Source: Drechslerella dactyloides
Lineage: Eukaryota > Ascomycota > Orbiliomycetes > Orbiliales > Orbiliaceae
DNA: 64,000 nt
Direction: 5' to 3'
NCBI GenBank assembly: GCA_020064725.1
Contig: JAGTWJ010000011.1
Location: forward strand, 434,001 to 498,000
Shown: positions 24,567 through 35,409 of the stretch, in pieces
How the letters are laid out: every line of letters starts with the position of its first letter
Numbering within the stretch: the stretch's first letter is position 1
Made by a program: the position numbers and the translations under genes
Notes under the pieces: model-generated
The model's input: only the letters and a program-made list of their open reading frames with translations
Databases searched by the model: none
Told to the model about the DNA's origin: nothing

Positions 24567-25458
24567 AAGTGGTGTGACGCACCCTTCTAGTTTAATTCTA
24601 AAATCTTGAAAAACACACTAGTTAAGGTGTGGGTGTGTTGTTATAGTTGTTGAGAAGCCATCTGTCGTCCAGCGCCAGCCAACTGTCATCCGAGGCCAGA
24701 TTTTTTTTGCTGATGTATCTATCCTTATCATGATTACTAAATATAGAAGAAAAAGAAAGATTGTATTAATAGAAGGAAGAGACTTGATTGTTTTAGTAGG
24801 TTTGGACTTGCTGAGTTTATATACTTGTTTGTCTTGGCACTGCCGAGCGCACACTACTTAAGTAATTTTTAGAAAATTTAGATTTTAGATTGGTTTTTAG
24901 ATCTATTTTTTTAGGCCAATCCAATCCAAAGCTTTCACTACTATTGGATAAGAGTGACAACAATAAGAAAGAATCTTTTATCTTGTGATATTTGCTGGTA
25001 ACTACTTACATATAATAGCCGAGGCTTGGCGTTGCCAGCAAGCTATATCCGGTCTGCAACCCACAATACAGGTCCGCTTTTTGCTGAAATATTTATAATA
25101 ATCGTACTTTAGGTACACCTAATCCGATTAGTCAGCACAATTATCGGCAAAAGTTGATCTTGGTGAGATACTACTATAATATGCCGGTTCTGTGTTGCAA
25201 TGAAGCCATATTCTAAGTTATACAGCATGATACTTGGCCGAATATATACTTTGCTTGTCCATCTTTGCGCGTCATATTGAGCGTCAATTTTGCTGCGCAA
25301 ACAGTGTCCGCCGGCAACAGAAACAACTTGGAATATTCTTCAAGTGTTGGGAAACATCTTTAACCTCCGATTCAGAGTTGTATATCCCCATCACATCATC
25401 GCCATCATTCACAAACCCGGACCTGAATCCTCCTCTAAACCCCCGATGGTCGATCAAA
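24567..25458. promoter_or_regulatory. Boundary zone and upstream region of the SIKE-like gene
   Basis: Base composition changes here from AT-rich repeat to mixed sequence over about 900 bp. No convincing coding frame is present; short open frames on both strands lack family features. The zone must contain the promoter and 5' leader of the gene starting at 25459. Confidence 0.45.
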
Positions 25459-26308
25459 ATGCAGAACCAGATACAATTCCACCCACGACCACATAACGGT
25501 AGCGATGCGCCGCTATTGAATCTGCTTCCTAACTCCGGGCACCAGACCGACCTCAATCACCTGTGGAGCCAGCTCCAAGAGCTGTCGCAGGTGTTATCAT
25601 CGAACAGGGACAGCGCAGCCAAGCTTATTCAAAAGGCGGATGAGGTTAAAGTGAGTATGGCATCCCCCAAACCCTTGCGGTTCAATCCCTACTAATATGA
25701 TCCGTAGGCGAAAGTGGACCCTGACACTTTGAACATTAACTTGCACCCTCGGGATTCCACTGATGAGCGTCATGGTATGGGCCCGTCTGGATGCTATCGT
25801 TCTGGTAGAGTCTTATCTCATTTATTCCCAGGGAACATTGATATTCAATCTCAAAACCGCGTCCTTCGAAGAGAGAATGCCACTTTGTTAGCTGAGAACG
25901 AAGACCTTTCCACATTGGTAAATGATTATGAATCGGTTTTGGAAAAGGTCCTAGAGGGCCTCAGGATTTTCGTGGTAAGTCTGCTGGTTTGTTTACTGTG
26001 GCTCTTATCACGTACTGATTGGGGCTGTTACATAGCACGAACAATCGATTTCCACGATCAATATACACCAGAGCTACGCCAGTCAGCTTGCTATTGAGCG
26101 GCAAGTGAACGCTGACCTCCGTCAGGATGCCGCGGATTTCCAGGCGCGCCTGGCCAAGCTCGGGGCGATTCTGAGAACGGCCCATGAAAACGAGAATGCA
26201 CTGGGCCCTGATACCCTAATAGAGGAATTAAAGGCGGAGAATGCGGCTTTGCGGGATGCTTTGGGCATGAGGTCCGGTGACGCCGCGCCACTGGCTTCCC
26301 AGGAGTGA
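25459..26308 (+). CDS. SIKE/FGFR1OP2-family coiled-coil protein (STRIPAK component, SCI1-like)
   Basis: Four exons read 25459-25650, 25708-25774, 25832-25974 and 26036-26308, giving 224 residues. Introns are 57, 57 and 61 nt with GT-AG ends. The protein has an N-terminal helix (LNHLWSQLQELSQVL), then RVLRRENATLLAENEDLSTL followed by VNDYESVLE, and long heptad-like helices to the C-terminus. The E-N-E-x-L-x-x-L-V-x-x-Y-E-S-V-L-E block is the hallmark of the SIKE/FGFR1OP2 family. In animals these proteins sit in STRIPAK phosphatase-kinase complexes; the fungal counterpart SCI1 is a STRIPAK subunit needed for fusion and fruiting-body development in Sordaria. The start was chosen as the first ATG giving the conserved N-terminal helix. 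The gene is the first intact one after the repeat block. Confidence 0.8.
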
Positions 26309-27925
26309 TGCCGCACAGTTTTAAGGGAGTTTCATGGGTGTATGAAACAGCCAATGGCAGCCACGTACCAGCCGCCCAAAACCGCCCACCCCTTTTCATA
26401 CTTTCCCACAACCTTCCAAGCTGCGAAATGCTGTATTCTTGCCCGGCGCCCTCACAAGGGCTAGCCAGGTTTGCTGACGGGAGCACGACCCACGACAACG
26501 AATGTTACCCGGGTCATTCGTAGGCGCGATCTGTAGTTAACACCGATGTCGGGTGCTCATACAAGTACGATTCCTCGCCGCATTGCGATCGGAGCATCTA
26601 GCTAGTGAATATCAGGGCAATGCATGCATGCTTACTGCCGGCTGTGAGCCGGGTGACTCGACAGAACGGTACGATCGGTTGTGAACTGACGATGCTTCAG
26701 TCCCAGACATGCATGTCCAGCGTTTGCCCCTGTCCCTCCAAGGTGGCATGCCCCTGGCGTCCGGTTCTGGCCTGGGCTGGGCTCGCGTCCAATCAGTATG
26801 CGTTGGCCCGAATCTGGCGAGGAAAGTGCCCCCTTAAGTCTGGGCTCGTTTTCGTCCGCTCCGCCAGCCAAGCCAACCGCATATTATTCTTGCCATCCTC
26901 CCTCCTTCCCCCTTCCCTCCCGTCCCTTCCTCCCCTCTCTGCTCCTCCTTCCTCATCACCACCACGTAGTGACAAACCGCCCGAATCGCCGCCTTTCGGT
27001 TCTCTTTCTTTCACTGAAAGCGTGGTTTTCGTTCTATTTCATTCTCATATAAATATATATTTTATTTCTTTTCGTTTCGCCTCTGGATTTTGCTCCTTGC
27101 TCTACTCTTCGTCACATCTAATCCTTTTTTCCCCGGCGCTCCCGCTCCCTCGTTCTCCCCGTTCAAAAAGACAACGGTTTGGCTTCGCCGCTCGCCGCCG
27201 TCCCATCCAGCTTTAACAGCCTTTCCCCCAGTCTCTTCAAACCTCGCTACTGGTTCATTTTTCTTTCTTTTCTTTCTCGTTATAAAACTGCTTGGGCTAC
27301 CTCGTACTACATTGAAGCATTTTCCGGAGTTCCCACTGCGATCCTTCCTTCGAACAACGATACACAACATCTCTCCTTTGAAAACAAATGGACTTTGTTT
27401 CTTAATCATCGGTCTAACACTAACACCAATCTGGACCGGATCTTTTAAACTTTTCTTCTACAATATTTCGTGACAACAAAACAGGCATTGTCGGGCCATT
27501 TTTTTAGTTGAGACGGGATATCAATTTCGTGCGTGCACGGCTGTCACAAACTCCAAACTTACTGCGGAAAGTCGTTGCAGACCGGGCTTTTATCGAGTCT
27601 ACGCATCTACTCACGTCTATAATCTTCGGTCCTCTCGTTTTATATTTATTCCCTCTGGTAGCACGCATCCGCCGATATCAATCCGGATTTTCCGCCACGA
27701 GTAATTCATAAACCATTCAGCAGTGCCGCCCTCTGGTCCATTATAAAATCTGAACGAACCTTTCGCATCTAAAAGGACAGGAGCCACCAAAACAGGCTCG
27801 GACATCGGGAATCGCAAGCCGCAGCAACTTGTGCGCTCTGATCAACCGAGTCAAATCACCGCCATCTATCTTTCACATAGCCTGCACCTGTGTCTCAGAA
27901 GACAGCGATCGAAGCAGGATATAAA
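26309..27925 (+). promoter_or_regulatory. Long intergenic and 5' leader region, pyrimidine-rich
   Basis: These 1.6 kb separate the SIKE-like gene from the next gene. From about 26890 to 27400 the plus strand is strongly C/T-rich, which is common near transcription starts of filamentous ascomycetes. A TATA-like ATAAATATATAT lies at about 27050-27061. Many short open frames overlap on both strands with low-complexity content; none looks like a gene. A long 5' untranslated leader, possibly with introns, is likely. Confidence 0.5.
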
Positions 27926-29467
27926 ATGCTGAGCATTGACGCTGGACGACCTGCAAGGATGCCATACACGCTGCAGCAATCCTACCAACCCGCCAACGGT
28001 ATGGTCGGGAACGGCTTCGCTAGTCGAGGCATGGCAGATAGCAGAAGAAACATGGCCATCCCAACCTTACCGACTATCTCGACCTCCCTATATGATGATT
28101 CAAAAACTCATCTCCTCTCTCCTCTCCCCACGTCCCGAGGCAGCAGCCGAGCCCAGTTGCTCGCAGGCCTCCGCACAGCGCCGAAGACGCCTATGGGAGC
28201 GGAGCATGTTAATGCCCTTGACGGAAGTCACCACGATGACCCCTCACAAGTAACACCAGTTGATCTGAACTCGCCCTACAAGAATCAGCGCATGTTTACC
28301 CAAGGTGGTAGAGGCCCGATCTCTCATGGAAACATGCCAACGAACATGGCCAGGTCGCTCCTTTTACAGGAACAATTCCAAGATATGAACCTCGGGGGCT
28401 TTGCTTCCCCTCCAACGCCTCCCGCATCGACAGGATTGTCTTATCAGGGAGATGTTGATTACGAAGCCAAGCTATATGCAGATTTGCTTGCGCGGAACAT
28501 TTCTCTGGCGCAGCAACAGCAGCTTCTTCAGCAAATGATTGTATCTCAACAAGCGCAGCAACTTCAGAAAGCGAATCAACAGGTGCATGCTGTTCATGTC
28601 CAGCCATCCGGAGTTCCGTCTTATAGCGCGCCACTGATGAGCCCGACTGTGTATTCGCCCTCGGCGGCGAGACATCAACCCTCGCATCCACATAATTCGT
28701 CCAACAGCCAACATTTCTACCTCTCGCAGCAAGCTAGGAACATGCATGGCGCGCCCCAGGGATACCCTGCCTCAGATTCGATGTCTGTTGCCACTCTTGC
28801 ATCTGGCTCTCAGGTGTCTTTATCTTCTTCCCCTGCAACTGAGTCACCAGCAAGGACCTCATCATCTCGGTCATCGCCGTCCCCAACGCGAGGCTCTCCT
28901 AACGGAGAGCGGCCTCGCATGCAGAAGACTCCGAGCCCTCCGCCGGTGTCTCTCTCGAAGTTCCGTCGTGGTCATAAAAAATGCATATCTCTTTCTGGAT
29001 GCAACAATATGAACCCAGCCCTAGCAGACAGTGGTCCAAAAACGTCTCTTCCAAGATTCTCGAATGTTCCATCCACCCCCCTCAATTCGACATTCGGGGG
29101 CCGCGGCGATCATCCAATTCGTCAGCCTCGAGGACCCCCAGCGCTCGAAGAGATCGTGTCCAAACCCAGCTCGAAACACGAGGGGAGCAAGAACTTTTCG
29201 TCACGGCAACGCAGAAGAGCTCTGACTAAACTGGTCAACGCCGGGCTCGAACGTCGTGGTACAAAGCCTCTAGGCCAAGGCCCAGGATCTGATTCTGACG
29301 TTGCGAGTCATTCGTCTCTCAACACCCCCGTTGATAACATGGGGAGAGGCGGAGTTGACGGATACGCTACTGCCTCTGCAGAACCGCCCAACACAAAACG
29401 AGATTGCCTGATCACTCCCTCGTCGAACGGTGACAGGGCTGATAAGAGGCGAAGTGCTATTTTTTAA
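27926..29467 (+). CDS. Conserved-looking fungal protein of low complexity, function unknown
   Basis: A single open frame gives 513 residues from the ATG at 27926. The same frame continues upstream for 12 codons to a GTG at 27890, but no ATG lies there. The protein is rich in Ser, Pro, Gln and Gly. It has a short helical segment (YEAKLYADLLARNISLAQQ, then glutamine-rich sequence) at about residues 182-215. A Ser/Pro tract at about 300-345 is followed by a basic stretch, SLSKFRRGHKKCISLSG. A conserved-looking charged block, SRQRRRALTKLVNAGLERRG, is near residue 430. There are no transmembrane or enzyme motifs. The glutamine-rich and basic blocks would fit an RNA-binding or regulatory scaffold, but that is inference. 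Coding status rests on the long uninterrupted frame. Confidence 0.75.
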   Translation: MLSIDAGRPARMPYTLQQSYQPANGMVGNGFASRGMADSRRNMAIPTLPTISTSLYDDSKTHLLSPLPTSRGSSRAQLLAGLRTAPKTPMGAEHVNALDGSHHDDPSQVTPVDLNSPYKNQRMFTQGGRGPISHGNMPTNMARSLLLQEQFQDMNLGGFASPPTPPASTGLSYQGDVDYEAKLYADLLARNISLAQQQQLLQQMIVSQQAQQLQKANQQVHAVHVQPSGVPSYSAPLMSPTVYSPSAARHQPSHPHNSSNSQHFYLSQQARNMHGAPQGYPASDSMSVATLASGSQVSLSSSPATESPARTSSSRSSPSPTRGSPNGERPRMQKTPSPPPVSLSKFRRGHKKCISLSGCNNMNPALADSGPKTSLPRFSNVPSTPLNSTFGGRGDHPIRQPRGPPALEEIVSKPSSKHEGSKNFSSRQRRRALTKLVNAGLERRGTKPLGQGPGSDSDVASHSSLNTPVDNMGRGGVDGYATASAEPPNTKRDCLITPSSNGDRADKRRSAIF

Positions 29468-30483
29468 AACAACTTGTACCTTTCTTTCTTTCTGGGTTTA
29501 TGGGTGCGATTCAAATCCACCTAATGATGGTTTCGAACTTGTTCGTTCGCTCTCGAATATATCAGAGCTGGTATCTACAATTTACGCCCGCCCGGGCCCC
29601 TTCTTTATTCGACAGATGACTTTTTTCTTTATATAGTAGGACATTATTGAACGTCTGCATATTTGAAACATACTTGCTATGTCTGGCATGAAGACCAAAC
29701 TTAAGATGTTCAGTATGGTTTGCTTTAGCTCGCTGGTATTATAATGGCATGGTCTTTCTGGGTTTTATTTTGCTATGTTTCTGCGAGGGATCTAGGTGGT
29801 GTACGGGCACGGAGGAAACGCGGGTTTATTCCGCCTCGGTATGCACTCGCTGTCAGACCCAGGCTACCATTTATCAATCTTCTCTGTCTGATTGCTTGTG
29901 GTCCTTGGATTTAAGCGCCACCTGGGTCTGTGGCCTTGCATTTGGTTTGCTTGTTCAAATTTGTCTAGTTGATAGGTACTTCCTTACTCATTTATATAAT
30001 GCTCCGCCGCTCACTACGTACTTACTTACCCACCGGGTACTTGATGTTCGCTTTGGCGTAGACGCATGTGCAAATACTCAATGGTTACCCGCAAATTGTC
30101 ACTCTGATGATAGTAATGAAAGAACATGGTCTTCGCGCAGGACACCTGCAGAAGAAGCAGGTTCAGGTTTCCATCTCCTTGTGCCCGAGAAAGTTCCCAG
30201 ATCACTGGGTCCATCGGGGCAGATGATAGGCATAGACACGTCCATGCACATCGGGACATCGAGGAACTCGTGCCAGGATTGACAGAATAATAGGACCCCG
30301 AACACGGACGGGAGAGAGCGATTCGTACATAAGCTACTGCGATGACCAGATGGTGGTCGCCTGTTTTGAAAGCCCACTCCAACCCCGTGTTCTTATTCCC
30401 ACCCCTCTGGCCGACTTGATAGAATCGTTCCATTGACCAACGCTAAAAATACCACACTCGGCTTCGTGTAAGGATACTACACA
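29468..30483. other. Intergenic region
   Basis: These 1.0 kb lie between two plus-strand genes. They contain the 3' end of the upstream gene and the promoter of the ThrE-like gene. Open frames exist on both strands (longest 177 codons at 29749-30282), but their composition is not protein-like and no family motif appears. Confidence 0.45.
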
Positions 30484-33400
30484 GTGAAGATACCGCTTCC
30501 TCCCCATCTCAGACAGGCGGTCATGTCGTCTCCAAATGATGGTAGAATGAATACTATCAACCCTAGCTCGGTGCACGACCATAGGAACAGAGGCATGAGG
30601 CGTGCTCATACTCACCAAGGTCACTTTGGCCCTGTGCTCTCAGGACTAGTGACTACTCGGCCGCAGAATACGCAGCAAAACCAGCCGCTGTCCAACTCCG
30701 AACAAGATGGGGGCCAGGGCGAGCAGAACGGGCCGGAAACTACTACGACTCAGGATATGGTCATAACCCAGGGCCCTGTCCCTTTTTTGCCCGCAGAAAA
30801 CCCCTACATAAAGAGAGGAGAATTCGACGAGGATGCAGCACCCTTCAGTGGAGGTTCCAACAGCAACTATACACTAACAGAAACATCAGCACGGCAAGTC
30901 AACAAGAAGCCCTCGATCCCGAGAAGTAAAAACACTGCACACGATGCACGAGATACACATACTGGTTGTCCACGAGCAGCAGATGGATCTAGCTGGCCCC
31001 GATCCGGCCTGCACACGCCATCGCGGGAAGAATACGACAACAGCCGGCCCGTATACAAGTCTGGGGCCCTTGCTACGCTTTTAAAACTGGGGCGAACCCC
31101 CATATCTGCATTTCCCATGGCTTTCGGAGGGCGTTTCCGACGCGCGAGTGCGCCAGAGACTACCTCGCTGGGTTCGGGTGCTAGGACCCCTCTCAAATGG
31201 TACAAGTCAAGCCATATGAGTACCGCCGCGCTTCTAGCTGGGACTTCAGCACAGCTGGCAGACGCCTATGTCGGTCTGAGTGGTGGTGACAACCAACCCA
31301 CAAGACTAACAAAGCCAAAACGAGGATACCCCAGTGGCGTTGCCGATGTCCTAGGCCGATTTAGCAGGGCTGGAAAGGGTGGCGAGATGAAGGCAAGCCT
31401 GATTTTCCTGGCTAATGCGGATAGGCTCGATAGGCCAGAACGCTGATATGGCTGTATCCGGATACCTAGCTGCGCTTTCATGTTGCCCACCCCCTCGAGA
31501 AGCAAAGGTACTTGCTCCAGCTGTGCAAAGCCTTGATGCTCTACGGTGCTCCAACCCATCGATTGGAAGGTGTGCAATGTGCGGTACTATCGCCTCTATC
31601 ACTTTTCGGACACAGCCCTAACCGTTGCCTTAGAATACCTTAGGATGTCTGCTAGTGTTCTCGGCATACAAGGTGGTGCTATCCTCCCTTGTAATCGAAA
31701 ATCAATGCTAACGAGACCAAAACCTAAGGACAATTTCTTTACCTGCCGGGGTGTATGTTAATAACATTTGATGACTCTTCTACTAATACGAGTATCATGC
31801 AGCTTGTCCGAGTCACGTCAATATTGGACCTGGGCAAACTTCAGGATGTGCATTTGACATACAAGGAAGTAAGAGCCAGCGATTGTACAGCGCAGCTTCC
31901 TTTGTCATACTTCTCGGAAACAAGCCTCGCACGATGCTGTGGTTTGAACAACGTGTGTTGATTTATATGCCACCGATCTAGGTTGTCCACGATATTATAA
32001 GCGTCGAGGAAGGTGATTGTAAACTGCAAGCACTGTAGGTTCCGATGTCCTTAGAGATGACTCGATCCATCACTGATGCTCGAGGCATTCTGAAGGTTTG
32101 GCCAAGGTCCGCGCTTTCCTCTTTGGTATGCCATTAGACCTGTGTTCACCAAGAGGAACGGTTGTTGTTTGGATATGCTGATAAGTGGAAGGCTGCGGGT
32201 ATTGGGATACGGGGCTGCAAGTGCTGCAGTCGGCCCGCTGTTCTCGGGTTTGTAGCAAGATACGATACTCCTTCGAAAAGAGGTGCCGCCGTTAACTTGT
32301 TTCAGCTCGTCTCGTAGATCTTCCTATATGTTTCATTCTCGGCACGATTCTGGGCATCCTGGCTTTGATGGTTGCGCCGAAATCGACACTCTATGTAAGT
32401 ATCTCCTTGGCTGTGTCCTGTCAATACTTGGTGGTGTTTCCGGTCAAGGGTCGTGAGATGAAAAGGAAAACACAGATATAAATACTGACCAAATCAGTCA
32501 AATGTCTTCGAGATCGTAGCGTGCGTGATAATTTGCTTTCTTGCTCGAGCATTTGGTTCCATAAAAGGTGGACCGTTCTGTTTCTCTGGGATTGCCCAGG
32601 CTTCAATTGCACTGATTCTGCCAGGGTACATCGTCCGTAAGTTTCCAGCCCATAGGATCCCGAAATACATTTCAGGAAATAGAGATCAAGGTTATCTTTT
32701 TATTGCTGATGCAACCTTTAGTCTGCGGAGCCCTGGAGCTGCAGTCAAAAAATCTTGTCGCAGGCTCAGTGCGCCTTTTCTATGCGATCGTTTACTCGCT
32801 GTTGCTCGGATTTGGGCTGACAGTGGGAGCAGCAATCTATGGCGCGATTGACAAAAATGCTACGTCAAGCAAGACGTGCTCGAGCATGATGTCGGAATAC
32901 TATAATTTTGTTTTTGTCGCGATATTTACGGTCTGGTAAGCGCTGCATATGTTTAAACCCCCACGAAGATGATCGAGGGCTCACGAGTGCTGGCTGTAGT
33001 CTCAATGTACTCAACCAGGGCAAATGGAGACAGCTACCTGTGAGCTTGGGAATCAGTCTCGCAGGGTACACGGCCAACTTTTTTGCAACAAGACGATTTC
33101 CCATGAATGTTCAACTTGCGAATGCGCTAGGGGCGTTTGCAATTGGCGTTGCGGGAAATCTATATTCCAGACTGGCGCATTCGATCGCGTTCACTTCAAT
33201 CGTCCCTGCAATCTTGAGTGAGTTTGGCTACACTCGATGGGTTCTCAACGATAGGGTCTGACATGCTTGGTCAGTCCAGGTTCCGTCCGGCCTTGCTGCG
33301 CAGGGTGGATTTATTGCAGGGCTTGATTCAGCAGACTATTTGAACAACAAGACCCGTTCCGTAGGCGCCGAAGCCGTGCAAAGCCAATTCAACAGCACCA

Positions 33401-33581
33401 TAGCGAATGTTGCCCTTGGCATGATTCAAGTGGGTATTGGGATCAGCATTGGTCTGTTCTTCGCGGCGGTAGCCGTCTATCCGGTATGGACCGCGCGATA
33501 GACCGAGAGAATCGAGCATTGCTGACTTGAAGCCATCCCCAAAAGGTTGGCAAGCGGCGGTCAGGGTTGTTTACCTTCTGA
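30484..33581 (+). CDS. ThrE/Prm10-like (DUF1212) multi-pass membrane transporter, gene model partly uncertain
   Basis: An N-terminal exon of 303 codons (30484-31392, disordered, Ser/Gly-rich) joins by a probable GC-AG intron (31393-31469) to the DUF1212 domain. The domain reads EKQRYLLQLCKALMLYGAPTHR, GCMLITFDDSSTNT, LARAFGS, GIAQASIALILPGYIV and VQVPSGLAA. Clear further introns are 31570-31633, 31673-31728, 31869-31981, 32395-32497, 32637-32721, 32936-32999, 33218-33274 and 33484-33545. The last exon gives VGKRRSGLFTF and a stop at 33581. The stretch 32013-32195 could not be resolved into an open path, and a weak-donor intron is needed at 32248-32317. Family members have about ten membrane helices and are related to bacterial threonine/serine exporters; yeast Prm10 is pheromone-induced. 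The substrate here is unknown. A disrupting mutation in the unresolved part cannot be excluded. Confidence 0.75.
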
Positions 33582-34507
33582 AATCCCTAGCAGGGAGTCT
33601 ACAGAGTCGGGCCAACAGAAGTTGGGCAGGAGAGTGGGACGATGTCGCTTCGGCAAGCAGGGTATGATAGATTCAGGGTGCGTCTACGGGACAGAGAGTC
33701 CCAGGGCTCATGGGGTACGTATGCTTGTGGGAGGAAGGCAGGCCCTGGGCGCTTGCATGTGCATGTGTATGCGTATGTACGTTACATGATTGTCTGGGAA
33801 GTACTAGTAGATACCCACCCAGGTTTACTGGAATTGCCGATGGGATGGCCTCCAGGTCCATGTTATCGGCGATGTGTTGCAAAGCACCGGGTTGCGAAGA
33901 CTGGTGCAAAACAACGAAGCACTCGAACGGTGTGCAGGTGCGGACATTCACTCGATGCGGGCCAGCTGGATAAAAGCTGCCCTTCGCAGAGAAATAAAAT
34001 AGACACCGATTAAGCTGCTTTTTTTATGTACCCGAGTAGCGTCAGTTGTTCAATACCATTACTGCTGGTACTATTAGCAGCACTTGAATCAAGTCAATAA
34101 TCGGCGCGGTGCTGGTTTGTTTTTTATTTTGCGGCCGCCGTCGACTTTGCCTTGGTGTCCCTTTTTTTGGGGCGGGTTTTTTGGGTGCCAACGCAGAGCA
34201 CAGGCGCCAAGGCAAAACAAACACAAAATAAAGGCACGCGTGCGGTGTTGATATGGCGGGCGAATTCCCGGACTACAAATAGTTGGCCCCTCCCACCGCT
34301 TTTGCCGCCTCCTCCCCCGCTCTATTCTTAGGCTGTCCCCCAAATCTCCCATAGGTTTTGTTTTTCTTCTGTCTCCCGACAACCACTTCCTTATCATCAT
34401 CATCATCATCTCATCATCTATTTCCCCGATCGGTTCCCGTATCGCAGGCACTCGAAACCTCGCACTCGCACCCTTGTGACATCCGTCCCATCGCACATCT
34501 CGTAACA
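33582..34507. promoter_or_regulatory. Intergenic region and histone H1 promoter
   Basis: These 0.9 kb precede histone H1. The last 200 bp are C/T-rich with a short CAT/ATC repeat at about 34393-34422, probably in the 5' leader. No gene was recognised among the overlapping short frames on either strand. Confidence 0.45.
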
Positions 34508-35409
34508 ATGCCTCCAAAGAAAGCCACCGGAACCACCACTAAGCGGGCATCTGCCCCAGCGGACCATCCTCCATACAAGGGTATGTATCACACTATCTTA
34601 TTTAACGCAAAGCGAAGGCTCTGTGGCTAATCAAACATTCAGATATGATCAAGGAGGCAATTCTGCAGCTCAAAGAAAGAAACGGTAGCAGGTAAGATCC
34701 ACAGATTGCGGCTTGCATGGAAGTCACGGACTGACGTGAAGTAGCCGACAAGCAATCAAGAAATATGTCCTCAACAACAACAAGGGCATCAAGGAATCAA
34801 ACTTCGACACGCAATTCAATGCGGCCATCAAACGCTGCGTCTCTTCCGGTGATTTTGTCCAACCGAAAGGTAAAACCTTCCAAAGCTTCCGCATTGAAGA
34901 ATGAACCGTTGGCTTATCCTTGCATACTATAGGACCGTCTGGCCCGGTCAAACTCCAAAAGAAGGACCCTGCCAAGTCTACAACCAAGACCGCCAAAGCT
35001 TCCGGAGAAAAACCAGCAAAGGTAATAAATCCTATCCGGTATCAGAAAACCGTGAACGTCCAATTTGCTAATATATGCATTCAGAAACCCGCTGTCAAGA
35101 AGGCCGTCGCTCCAAAGAAAGCAACAGCAACTGGCACCAAGGCTGCAAAGCCCAAAGCGGCCAAGCCGAAGAGCACAACGGCGAACTCCAAGAAGTCGCG
35201 AAAGGTATGCACAAACCCATAGAAAACTGATTCGGTTCATCCGAGCTAATAACTTGTAGACTGCAACCGAGAAGCCTGCTGTAAACAAGACAAAGACCGG
35301 CAGGGTATCGAAGGCGACGAAACCAGCCGCAGCCAAAAAGGCGGCAGCTCCGAAAAAGACAACCACAAAGAAGAAGGCTGCAGAGCCAGCGGCTCCGGCG
35401 GCGGAGTAG
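34508..35409 (+). CDS. Linker histone H1
   Basis: Six exons (34508-34580, 34643-34691, 34745-34869, 34933-35021, 35085-35204, 35260-35409) give 201 residues. The winged-helix globular domain is at about residues 20-85: DHPPYKDMIKEAILQLKERN, SSRQAIKKYVLNNN, then FDTQFNAAIKRCVSSGDFVQ. The tail is Lys/Ala/Pro-rich with many KKA and PKK repeats, ending EPAAPAAE. This is the standard layout of fungal H1, which binds linker DNA at the nucleosome dyad and compacts chromatin. All five introns are 53-63 nt and GT-AG. The start has CACAATG-like context (ACAATG) and precedes the usual MPPKK. Confidence 0.95.

Noticed and set aside
24618..24854. 78-codon minus-strand frame near the repeat border
   Set aside because: It has no family motif, mixed composition and lies in the boundary zone with no supporting start or splice context.
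26605..27216. 203-codon plus-strand frame upstream of the low-complexity gene, with several overlapping frames
   Set aside because: The region is a pyrimidine-rich leader; frames on both strands are open because of skewed composition, and none shows a domain.
29749..30282. 177-codon plus-strand frame between two genes
   Set aside because: Its translation is cysteine- and tryptophan-rich without pattern, and it overlaps antisense frames of similar length; it is more likely 3' region and promoter.
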